Source: an uncultured Ruminococcus sp.
GTDB lineage: Bacteria > Bacillota > Clostridia > Oscillospirales > Acutalibacteraceae
Direction: 5' to 3'
Assembly: GCA_900554995.1 (NCBI GenBank)
Contig: USJJ01000077.1
Coordinates: 1-6,464 of the forward strand
Length of the DNA: 6,464 bases
Under the pieces are notes generated by a model that was not told the origin of the DNA, did not search any database, and saw only the letters and a list, made by a program, of their open reading frames with translations. Every line of letters begins with the position of its first letter. The stretch's first letter is position 1. The position numbers and the translations under genes were made by a program. This document shows positions 1 through 4,749 of the stretch, in pieces.

Positions 1-229
1 ATTCGAGAAGATAATCGGCAAACAGCATATCGCTGCTTAAATCGCCCACCTCCTCGGGTACTTCAAATTCCGCCCGCAACTTTGCAAGCTCGGCTTCGGC
101 TTTGCGCTTGTTGCCCTTTTCGGGCAGTCCCAATGAAATCCATTTTGTTTTTCGTTTGCCTTCGGCATTTTTGTAATTGAGTACGGCATAATAGTTGCCG
201 TTCTTTACGGATAAGTGTCCTGCTACCAT
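1..229 (-). CDS. Tyrosine site-specific integrase, N-terminal fragment (runs off left edge)
   Basis: The first 76 residues of a phage/ICE-type tyrosine recombinase are visible; the catalytic domain lies outside the window. The protein starts MVAGHLSVKNGNYYAVLNYK and continues with a basic strand-turn-strand segment (GKRKTKWISLGL, about residues 24-35) and a lysine/alanine-rich helix (residues 38-55). This is the pattern of the AP2-like arm-type DNA-binding domain (Arm-DNA-bind family) found at the N terminus of Tn916-like and IME integrases, which binds arm sites near the element ends. After it, residues 60-76 (SSDMLFADYLLE) look like the start of the core-binding SAM-like domain. The ATG at 229-227 is preceded by a perfect AGGAGG (238-243) with 8 nt spacing. 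It is the last visible gene of the minus-strand module, 121 nt after parB, with its own candidate promoter. Family assignment rests on the N-terminal domain only; the catalytic R-H-R-Y residues cannot be checked here. Confidence 0.87.
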   Translation of the reverse strand, partial: MVAGHLSVKNGNYYAVLNYKNAEGKRKTKWISLGLPEKGNKRKAEAELAKLRAEFEVPEEVGDLSSDMLFADYLLE

Positions 230-263
230 TTATTTAACCTCCTGAAATTGAATTTGCAGAACA

Positions 264-307
264 GAACTCCAAACCGACAGCACCAGTATACCATCGGTTT
301 GGGGTTC
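264..307. promoter_or_regulatory. Large imperfect dyad centred on the candidate integrase promoter
   Basis: Arms 264-277 and 294-307 are inverted repeats, with a perfect 9-bp core (CCAAACCGA at 269-277, TCGGTTTGG at 294-302), one mismatched pair (268/303) and four more matched pairs outside it. The 16-nt centre contains GTATAC and the minus-strand extended -10 box TGGTATACT. No U-tract follows on either strand, so an intrinsic terminator is unlikely. The geometry fits an operator for a dimeric regulator, or a recombination-protein site, over the integrase promoter. A read-through transcript from parB could also fold it as a hairpin 35 nt ahead of the integrase start. Confidence 0.6.
285..293 (-). 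promoter_or_regulatory. Extended -10 promoter candidate for the integrase
   Basis: On the minus strand the sequence reads TGGTATACT: a TGn extension (293-291) followed by TATACT (290-285), five of six matches to TATAAT. No good -35 box is seen 17 nt upstream, which is tolerated for extended -10 promoters. Transcription would begin near 278, giving a leader of about 49 nt before the ATG at 229. Read-through from parB remains an alternative or additional source of integrase mRNA. Confidence 0.45.
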
Positions 308-333
308 ATCCACTGTGCGATTTGTTTTGCCGT

Positions 334-351
334 ATTCGTATCAATACGAAT
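334..351. repeat. Perfect 8-bp inverted repeat with 2-nt spacer at the end of the parB gene
   Basis: The sequence ATTCGTATCAATACGAAT is an exact dyad (8 bp arms, CA spacer). It abuts the parB stop codon (351-353), about 40 bp upstream of the integrase -10 box. It could be an operator for the integrase promoter, an arm or excisionase site, or a partition (parS-like) site for the adjacent ParB. It does not resemble the chromosomal Firmicute parS consensus, so the last reading would require an element-specific site. Confidence 0.5.
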
Positions 352-1268
352 CAGCGTGCATCACGGTTGCGTTCTCTCTGCCGCTTTAACAGTTCCAAGC
401 CCTTGATGATGTCCCGGCGCATTTGCTCGTCGGTATAACCTGCCGGAAAATACTTTTTCAAATCCTCACGCTTGAACTTTATCTGCTCCTGCTGATTCGG
501 CTTTTCCTCCGACATCACCGCATAAATCATCTGATCGTCCAGTACGCCCTCCTGCGACAGCTTTTTCAGGCGAATACTTTGTGCGTGGGACGGTGTGCAG
601 TCGTTTAGCTCCATAGCGTCCAGCAATACTTGTTGTTCCGATTGCTCTAAATAAGATATTTCCACCGCAGGGTTGAAAGCAATTTTATTTTCGTCTACCA
701 TAGAAAGCAGTTCGGGGATTAAGTGAGTTAAACGGATATATCTTTTAATTTGATTGCGGCTTTCTCCTGCATCATCAGCCACAATTTCTACACTCAACAA
801 CTTCTGCCCAACTTGGGCAGAAGCTACACCCTGATGTTTTATCGCTTCCAGTTTCATCTTATAGGCAAACGCTTTTTCGCTGGGTAAAATCGTTTCCCTC
901 TGCAAATTTGCGTCCACCATTGCAATCACCGCTTCGTCGTCGGACATCTCACGGATGATGACGGGCATTGTTTCAATCCCCAGCACCTGACACGCCGCCA
1001 ATCTTCTGTGCCCTGAGATAAGCTCGTAGCCGCCGTCAGGCAGCGGTCTTGCAAGCGCCGGAGTTATCGTTCCTACCTTGCGTATACTTTCAATCATTCG
1101 CTCCATTTCTTCGTTATTCAATATCTTAAATGGGTGATTCTTAAAAGGGTGAAGCTCGTCAAGAGGTATGTTCTTCACACGCTCAAGCTTTGCATCGTCA
1201 CGCTCCGCCTGCGTTGTAAACAGGTCGTCCAGTGTCGGTAAAGTAAAATCTGATTTTCGTTTTGTCAT
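351..1268 (-). CDS. parB: ParB/RepB/Spo0J-family partition protein
   Basis: A 305-residue ParB-family protein. The N-terminal ParB/sulfiredoxin-like domain spans about residues 33-125: an opening strand with IPLDELHPFKNHPF, the hallmark phosphate-binding motif GHRRLAACQVLG (86-97), and DANLQRE (119-125), the region equivalent to the ENxxR-type motif. Residues 160-183 (VEIVADDAGESRNQIKRYIR and following) form the helix-turn-helix that binds DNA. The basic C terminus is predicted helical. Chromosomal and plasmid ParBs are CTP-dependent clamps that load at parS; here no ParA partner is visible, so the protein may act in regulation or maintenance of the excised circle. The ATG at 1268-1266 overlaps the relaxase stop (ATGA), with an AGAGAGGA site at 1278-1285, so translation is probably coupled. 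The family is certain from motifs; its exact role on the element is inferred. Confidence 0.9.
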   Translation of the reverse strand: MTKRKSDFTLPTLDDLFTTQAERDDAKLERVKNIPLDELHPFKNHPFKILNNEEMERMIESIRKVGTITPALARPLPDGGYELISGHRRLAACQVLGIETMPVIIREMSDDEAVIAMVDANLQRETILPSEKAFAYKMKLEAIKHQGVASAQVGQKLLSVEIVADDAGESRNQIKRYIRLTHLIPELLSMVDENKIAFNPAVEISYLEQSEQQVLLDAMELNDCTPSHAQSIRLKKLSQEGVLDDQMIYAVMSEEKPNQQEQIKFKREDLKKYFPAGYTDEQMRRDIIKGLELLKRQRERNRDAR

Positions 1269-2650
1269 CGTTCGTATCCTCTCTTTCTTGATTTATTGAG
1301 TCCGAAATAACGGCTTCGCATATTCTCCTCAATGAGAATGTTTTCTTTGATTTTGGGGTTATCCTCTATAATCCTTGCCGCTGTTTTCTTGTCCTTTCGG
1401 AGCTGAGCAATAGCCTTTGTACAGTCATCTCGCTTGGCAACAAGCTTTACTTTTTCGTCGGGATCGTGGCAAGAATCAATATCTCGGTAGAGCATTTTGC
1501 GGTAATCTGATATGAGTTTTATTTCAGAATCAGCGTTTTTTATAAACGATTCCACAGAGAAAATATCGGTCAGATGATTGTCGCAAATGAGCTGTACCTG
1601 TGCGGTATGGCGGTCAAGCCAACGGCAAGCTTCACGCATTTCGGGTGATAACGGCTTGTGTTTTTTGTTTTTCGGCAGCACGCCCAGCAGATATAAATAT
1701 CTGAAATACAACGCTTTAAGACCAGTGATTTTTTTGGCGGTTTTTAAATTGCCTTTAACTGAATAAGCCTTTTGAATTGTTACACCGAGGCTCTTTTTTT
1801 CGGTAAACTCATAGTATAAGCGGTAAGCTTCCTGCGGGTTGTTTCGCAGAGTATCTCTCATTCGGTCATAGATTGCATCTCGGTCATAGGCTTCTCCCAA
1901 GCGGTACAAACGAGTTGCTTTCTTGCTGTTGACAGAGCGAACAGTAGCGTATTTCTGATATGGGTTTAGGTCGATTACATATCCGAGCTGTTTCATAACA
2001 TAGGTGAAAGCTTTAGGATTTGTACTCATAGTAAGCGCTTTATCTATCGCCTCACGCATTAAATTGTAACGGGTAGGTTCGCCGTTCTTTTCCGCAAAGT
2101 ACAGCTTGCGGGGTGTCTTTCCTTTAGGATTTTTAATGACCGTCAAACCGTTTTCTTTGCAAAGCTCATCGGAAATGCTGCGCAGCTTCCAGTATGCTCC
2201 CTCGTTGCAGTTAAACTTCTTACCGTTCCACATATTCACCGAATTGATGACCAAATGATTGTGATATGTGCCGGTGTTAAAGTGCGTAGCGACAAGCACT
2301 TGGTACTGATCGCCCCACATTCTTTTGGCAAGCTCAACGCCCAGCTTGTGTGCAAGTTGCGGTGTGACTTTGCCTGTCTTAAAGCTCTGATATGCGTGAT
2401 AAGCCACATTACCGACCGTCTTATCAAAGCGTACCTGTACCGCATTCATCTCGGCAAAAGCTGTTTCTGCGGTGCAGTTTACGCCTGTCACATACATGGC
2501 TTTTTCTTCACCGATTACGGTTTTTCGCTCGTCGCTTGCGTAGTGAAGTGCCTTGCAAATATCGCTGTAAATCGTCTTGTCCGGGTTTGCCGCATAGCTC
2601 AAAACACGGTTGACGCTGTCTGTTACAGCCCATATTTTTGTTACTGCCAC
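1265..2650 (-). CDS. MOBP-type relaxase / mobilization nuclease
   Basis: A 461-residue relaxase that would nick oriT and pilot the strand into the recipient. The N terminus reads MAVTKIWAVTDSVNRVLSYA, typical of Clostridia mobilization relaxases; Tyr19, in the L-S-Y-x2-N-P-x-K context, is the likely catalytic tyrosine of motif I. The metal-binding motif III is THFNTGTYHNHLVINS (122-137), giving His123, His130 and His132. The segment after residue 190 is variable, and the C terminus (about 360-461) is charged and predicted helical. The start is GTG at 2650, which overlaps the end of the mobC-like gene by 10 nt; no strong ribosome site precedes it, so initiation by coupling is likely. This start is favoured because motif I lies within the first 25 residues. 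The stop overlaps parB by 4 nt. No coupling protein or secretion gene is visible, so transfer would rely on a helper element. Confidence 0.93.
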   Translation of the reverse strand: MAVTKIWAVTDSVNRVLSYAANPDKTIYSDICKALHYASDERKTVIGEEKAMYVTGVNCTAETAFAEMNAVQVRFDKTVGNVAYHAYQSFKTGKVTPQLAHKLGVELAKRMWGDQYQVLVATHFNTGTYHNHLVINSVNMWNGKKFNCNEGAYWKLRSISDELCKENGLTVIKNPKGKTPRKLYFAEKNGEPTRYNLMREAIDKALTMSTNPKAFTYVMKQLGYVIDLNPYQKYATVRSVNSKKATRLYRLGEAYDRDAIYDRMRDTLRNNPQEAYRLYYEFTEKKSLGVTIQKAYSVKGNLKTAKKITGLKALYFRYLYLLGVLPKNKKHKPLSPEMREACRWLDRHTAQVQLICDNHLTDIFSVESFIKNADSEIKLISDYRKMLYRDIDSCHDPDEKVKLVAKRDDCTKAIAQLRKDKKTAARIIEDNPKIKENILIEENMRSRYFGLNKSRKRGYER

Positions 2651-2955
2651 GGCGAATCACTTGTGCTTTCCGGCTCACCGATTGAGTGATAAGCTTTCAA
2701 AAATTTGCTCACAACATCGTTGAAACTTGCATTTACATTGGCTTCTGAAAGCGACTTCCAATTGTCACGAAGCGAGGTCAAACCTCGGTAAGCTTCGTAA
2801 AATTCCTGTGGCAAGGTTGCCTGAACTTCCTTGCCAAGACCAAGTTTTCTAAGGTAAGCAGAGAGCGAAAGTCCGCATTTTTTAGCGGCAGTTTCCATTT
2901 TTCTTTTCTCTCCCTCGGTCACTCGAATATTGATTGCGGTTGTTCTTTGTCTCAT
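2641..2955 (-). CDS. mobC: MobC-like relaxosome accessory protein (ribbon-helix-helix)
   Basis: A 104-residue small DNA-binding protein. Residues 5-41 form a strand (TTAINIRVTEGEK) followed by two helices (KRKMETAAKKCGLSLSAYLR), which is the ribbon-helix-helix layout of plasmid MobC/MobB-type accessory proteins; such proteins bind oriT and help the relaxase melt or nick it. The rest is helical and polar. The ATG at 2955-2953 has AAGGA at 2966-2970 with 10 nt spacing. The gene starts directly after the presumed oriT and overlaps the relaxase GTG start by 10 nt, so the two are likely made in matched amounts. Symbol given on position and fold; sequence divergence in this family is high. Confidence 0.8.
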   Translation of the reverse strand: MRQRTTAINIRVTEGEKRKMETAAKKCGLSLSAYLRKLGLGKEVQATLPQEFYEAYRGLTSLRDNWKSLSEANVNASFNDVVSKFLKAYHSIGEPESTSDSPWQ

Positions 2956-2980
2956 ATATTTTCATTCCTTTCTCTGTATA

Positions 2981-3085
2981 ATCGGGGTTACAGGGGCAGC
3001 AAGTCCCTTTCGGCAATTTGCCGCCGGTTTTGTGAGCTTCAAAGGCAACACAAAACCTATGCTCGCTATCCTTACGGATTGGCAT
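2981..3085. other. Candidate origin of transfer (oriT)
   Basis: The gap between the repA-like and mobC-like genes carries several dyads packed into about 100 bp. There is a perfect 9-bp inverted repeat, GGTTTTGTG at 3026-3034 and CACAAAACC at 3049-3057, with a 14-nt loop; an adjoining palindrome CGGCAATTTGCCG at 3011-3023; a smaller ATCC-TTAC-GGAT hairpin at 3068-3079; and a G/C-rich tract with AGGG/CCCT arms at 2992-3008. Origins of transfer of MOBP systems typically lie just upstream of the accessory/relaxase genes and contain such a dyad next to the nic site. I cannot assign the nic position from sequence alone. A 67-codon open frame crosses the region, but the dyads explain its conservation better than coding does. 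Confidence 0.6.
3026..3057. repeat. Perfect 9-bp inverted repeat in the presumed oriT
   Basis: GGTTTTGTG (3026-3034) and CACAAAACC (3049-3057) are exact inverted copies around a 14-nt loop. The loop itself can form a short GCTT/AGGC stem. It is the strongest dyad of the intergenic region and the likeliest recognition hairpin for the relaxase or MobC. Confidence 0.75.
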
Positions 3086-3119
3086 TACCTGTATAGCCTT
3101 ATATCCACTTTCTCAAAAA

Positions 3120-3192
3120 GTGACGATAGTGACAGCTGTGACGGCTTTTTCCTATATAGCAGATTTATTGTCATCACCGTCATTGCCGTCAT
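3120..3192. repeat. Two sets of three RTGAC motifs at 9-bp spacing, in opposite orientation
   Basis: On the plus strand GTGAC occurs at 3120-3124, 3129-3133 and 3138-3142. Its inverse-oriented relative GTCAT (ATGAC on the minus strand) occurs at 3170-3174, 3179-3183 and 3188-3192. Both sets have an exact 9-bp period and face each other across a 27-bp AT-rich centre that contains the repA-like stop codon. The second set lies within the coding sequence and produces the Asn-Asp-Gly repeats at the C terminus of that protein. The arrangement resembles iterons, placed next to a RepA-like helicase gene and beside the presumed oriT; origin function is an inference. Confidence 0.6.
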
Positions 3193-4177
3193 TCTTTTTT
3201 AAGTAAATCAGTCGGCTTGTGCCGGTGCGTTTTGTTTTGTACTCGATGTCTTGCGGCTGAAAAACTTCCGAAGAAAATCGAGCAAGCATTTTGGTCACAA
3301 CATTTGGCGTAATCTCGGTTTCGTTCACCTGCGTTATAAGTTGCGTTGCCGTGCCTCGCCATTCTTTTACTTCCGAAATATAATCAACCAGCCGGAAAAT
3401 AAACTTCGGTATTTCTTCACGGTGAATATCCTCCATATCCTTTCGCTCGACCAACTCCCACAAGTGACTGCGGTTGTCAAACTTCAAGGTCAGCTCCTGA
3501 TATGCAATATCTCGACCGGTGGCAAGCAGCGTTCCGGTTTCATTGGCACGGCTGCGCTTCAAAACAAAATTCGTATCTGCCGCACCTGTGATACCGGTGG
3601 AGCCTGATACCTCGTTGAATGGGTCGCTAATATCTTTCAGCTTCCTGACGTGATGAACAACCATAACGGCAATGCCGTACTTATCCGAAATATTTTTCAG
3701 AGCCGATACATCGTCGTAGTCTCCTGCATACATTCCGCTTTTTCCGCCGGTGCTTTTTGAATCTCTTACCTTTTGGAAGGTGTCGATAATGACAAGTCTT
3801 GTTTTCGGAAAGTCGGAAAGATACTGTTCGATTTGCTGTTCCAAACCGTTGCCGATTTGAAAACTCGTTGTAGCAATGCGAAGTTCAGATGGGGCTTCGT
3901 CTGTAATTTGATACAGGCGGCTTTGTATTCTTGCGTAAGTATCTTCCAAGCAGAGATAAAGCACATCGCTCTTGTGGGTTTCAAATTCCCACACGGGTTG
4001 TCCTCTCGCCACTTGAACGCCGAGCCAAAGCATAAGCCAGCTCTTGCCGATTTTACTTGAACCCGAAAGCACGCTGAGTCCTTGCGGTATAAAGCCGTCA
4101 ACCACAAATAAGGTTTTTCTCATCGGCGTTGAGAGCAGCGTGTCCGCATCGATTGTTTTCAGCTTTTCAACTTGCAT
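3152..4177 (-). CDS. RepA-like AAA ATPase / replicative helicase
   Basis: A 341-residue RecA-fold ATPase of the AAA_25/RSF1010 RepA-like group, hexameric helicases or related ATPases encoded by many mobilizable plasmids and IMEs. Visible motifs: Walker A GSSKIGKS (39-46), an acidic LCLED motif (75-79) after the second strand, Walker B LVIID (128-132), the sensor-like VVHHVRK (173-179), and SGSTGITGAADTNFVL (191-206), characteristic of this family. The C-terminal part (about 250-325) looks like a winged-helix region, and the tail carries the repeat NDGNDGDDN. The ATG at 4177-4175 overlaps the end of the upstream helix-turn-helix gene by 11 nt; AGAAGG at 4186-4191 gives 8 nt spacing. Expected role: unwinding during replication or transfer of the excised circle. 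ATPase family is secure; helicase activity is inferred by homology. Confidence 0.87.
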   Translation of the reverse strand: MQVEKLKTIDADTLLSTPMRKTLFVVDGFIPQGLSVLSGSSKIGKSWLMLWLGVQVARGQPVWEFETHKSDVLYLCLEDTYARIQSRLYQITDEAPSELRIATTSFQIGNGLEQQIEQYLSDFPKTRLVIIDTFQKVRDSKSTGGKSGMYAGDYDDVSALKNISDKYGIAVMVVHHVRKLKDISDPFNEVSGSTGITGAADTNFVLKRSRANETGTLLATGRDIAYQELTLKFDNRSHLWELVERKDMEDIHREEIPKFIFRLVDYISEVKEWRGTATQLITQVNETEITPNVVTKMLARFSSEVFQPQDIEYKTKRTGTSRLIYLKKNDGNDGDDNKSAI

Positions 4178-4394
4178 TTTTCACACCTTCTTCCATAACA
4201 TAGTTGATGACATTGACCTTTGGAATCTTAAAAGCGTTTCCGATTTTAACGCCGGAGATATATCCGTTGTTAATCAGGTCGTATGCCAAGTGTCGGCTTA
4301 CACCGAGCATTTGTTGAAGCTGAGCTACCGTAACAATGTCCGGGTAATCCGAGAACATCATTTTGTAAAGCTCTTTCAATTCTGTTTTTCTCAT
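4167..4394 (-). CDS. Small helix-turn-helix protein, excisionase-like
   Basis: A 75-residue protein with a MerR-like winged helix-turn-helix at about residues 20-68: VTVAQLQQMLGVSRHLAYDL is the helix-turn-helix, and GYISGVKIGNAFKIPKVNVI the wing. This is the layout of excisionases and recombination directionality factors (HTH_17 type) in Tn916-like and related elements, where the protein bends DNA at the element ends and can also repress or activate genes. The ATG at 4394-4392 has a perfect AAAGGAGG (4403-4410) at 8 nt. It is the first gene of the minus-strand module, separated from its promoter by a leader of about 235 nt with a putative attenuator. In this position it could equally be the operon regulator; sequence alone does not separate the two roles. 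Confidence 0.85.
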   Translation of the reverse strand: MRKTELKELYKMMFSDYPDIVTVAQLQQMLGVSRHLAYDLINNGYISGVKIGNAFKIPKVNVINYVMEEGVKNAS

Positions 4395-4415
4395 CTTCTT
4401 AACCTCCTTTATGAG

Positions 4416-4442
4416 AAAAAAAGCTGCATGGTATGTACAGCT
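4416..4442 (-). terminator. Terminator-like hairpin (attenuator) just upstream of the excisionase-like gene
   Basis: On the minus strand AGCTG (4442-4438) pairs with CAGCT (4426-4422), and CAT (4435-4433) with ATG (4429-4427), around an ACC loop with a 2-nt bulge. A run of seven T (4422-4416) follows directly. It lies 6 nt before the ribosome binding site of the excisionase-like gene and downstream of the operon promoter, so it would stop leader transcripts unless disrupted. The stem is moderate, consistent with a conditional rather than absolute terminator. Confidence 0.6.
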
Positions 4443-4448
4443 ATGTAC
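4435..4448 (-). promoter_or_regulatory. Alternative (anti-terminator-like) hairpin
   Basis: On the minus strand GTACA (4448-4444), loop TAGC, TGTAC (4439-4435) form a perfect 5-bp stem. It shares bases 4438-4442 and 4435 with the terminator stem, so the two structures exclude one another. The segment also contains a direct repeat TATGTAC at 4432-4438 and 4442-4448 on the plus strand, which could alternatively be a protein site. Confidence 0.45.
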
Positions 4449-4533
4449 GAGACAACAGATTGAATGGAGGTTTCTTTCCGTTGCCTTTTCGCCGTTCTGC
4501 CCGAATGTCGTTTTTGTTATCCCTGCCCCCCAT
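4441..4533 (-). CDS. Putative 30-residue leader peptide
   Basis: A short frame in the leader of the minus-strand module: ATG at 4533-4531, stop TAG at 4443-4441. The peptide begins MGGRDNKNDIRAERRKGNGK and ends KPPFNLLSRT; it is very basic, with a Pro-Pro pair at 22-23. Its stop codon lies in the upstream arm of the terminator-like hairpin, so a ribosome at the stop would block hairpin formation and let RNA polymerase reach the excisionase-like gene. No clear ribosome binding site precedes the ATG, which lowers confidence that it is translated efficiently. The role is inferred from position, by analogy with leader-peptide attenuation upstream of tet(M) and similar genes. Confidence 0.42.
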   Translation of the reverse strand: MGGRDNKNDIRAERRKGNGKKPPFNLLSRT

Positions 4534-4593
4534 CTCAGCGGCGTTGCTCTGCTCGTATCATCGCAAAGTCATATCCCATTCGGACGGTCATTC

Positions 4594-4607
4594 GATTTTA
4601 GAAAATC
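4594..4607. repeat. Small dyad in the operon leader
   Basis: GATTTT (4594-4599) and AAAATC (4602-4607) form a perfect 6-bp inverted repeat with an AG spacer. It lies about 25-37 nt downstream of the expected minus-strand start site and could be an operator or a small leader hairpin. A direct repeat CATTCG (4577-4582, 4589-4594) adjoins it. Confidence 0.35.
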
Positions 4608-4625
4608 AAATAATGTACAATCTTG

Positions 4626-4635
4626 ATTTGCAAAT
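4626..4635. promoter_or_regulatory. Palindrome at the minus-strand transcription start
   Basis: ATTTGCAAAT is a perfect 10-bp palindrome covering the predicted start point (near 4631) of the minus-strand promoter. Placement at a start site is typical of repressor sites, but short AT-rich palindromes also arise by chance. Confidence 0.35.
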
Positions 4636-4637
4636 TT

Positions 4638-4666
4638 ATTATAGCTATGTGTTGACATTAAGGCAA
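4638..4666 (-). promoter_or_regulatory. Promoter of the mobilization/excision module (minus strand)
   Basis: Minus-strand -35 box TTGCCT (4666-4661, four of six matches), 17-nt spacer, and perfect -10 box TATAAT (4643-4638). Transcription would start near 4631 and run about 235 nt before the excisionase-like ATG at 4394. Its -35 lies inside the spacer of the divergent plus-strand promoter, so the two cannot be occupied by RNA polymerase at once. Confidence 0.65.
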
Positions 4667-4680
4667 TACTTTTGTATAAT
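4652..4680 (+). promoter_or_regulatory. Consensus sigma-A promoter of the DUF6076-like gene
   Basis: TTGACA (4652-4657), 17-nt spacer, TATAAT (4675-4680): both hexamers and the spacing are perfect consensus. Transcription would start near 4687, giving a leader of about 63 nt. A promoter of this strength on a mobile element suggests constitutive transcription or control by a repressor. It overlaps the opposing promoter at 4638-4666. Confidence 0.85.
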
Positions 4681-4714
4681 GTTCTTTGTAGCGATATAGA
4701 TTTGCTAATTACTC

Positions 4715-4730
4715 GAAAATTCTCATTTTC
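4715..4730 (+). repeat. Hairpin in the leader of the DUF6076-like gene
   Basis: GAAAAT (4715-4720) and ATTTTC (4725-4730) form a 6-bp stem with a TCTC loop, ending 5 nt before the ribosome binding site CGGAGG (4736-4741). It is AT-rich and weak, and could influence mRNA stability or initiation. Confidence 0.3.
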
Positions 4731-4749
4731 TAAAACGGAGGTCTTGGTA

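Noticed and set aside
2255..2689. 144-codon plus-strand frame
   Set aside because: Entirely antisense to the 5' part of the relaxase, whose motifs are clear; cysteine-rich nonsense composition typical of a shadow frame.
2882..3085. 67-codon minus-strand frame (starts MPIRKDSEHR) across the presumed oriT
   Set aside because: It overlaps the mobC-like start by 74 nt in another frame, has only a weak ribosome site, and its sequence is dominated by inverted repeats that fit a DNA site better than a protein.
3131..3150. Possible plus-strand terminator (AGC/GCT with a T5 tract)
   Set aside because: The stem is only 3 bp with a long loop, and no plus-strand gene ends here.
4411..4699. Plus-strand frames antisense to the operon leader (71 and 88 codons)
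   Set aside because: They run through the promoters, lack ribosome sites and have no recognisable domains; they are antisense shadows of the leader region.
4672..4749. 26-residue N-terminal extension of the DUF6076-like protein from a TTG start
   Set aside because: The TTG lies across the -10 box and before the expected start of transcription, while ATG 4750 has a good ribosome site at 8 nt.
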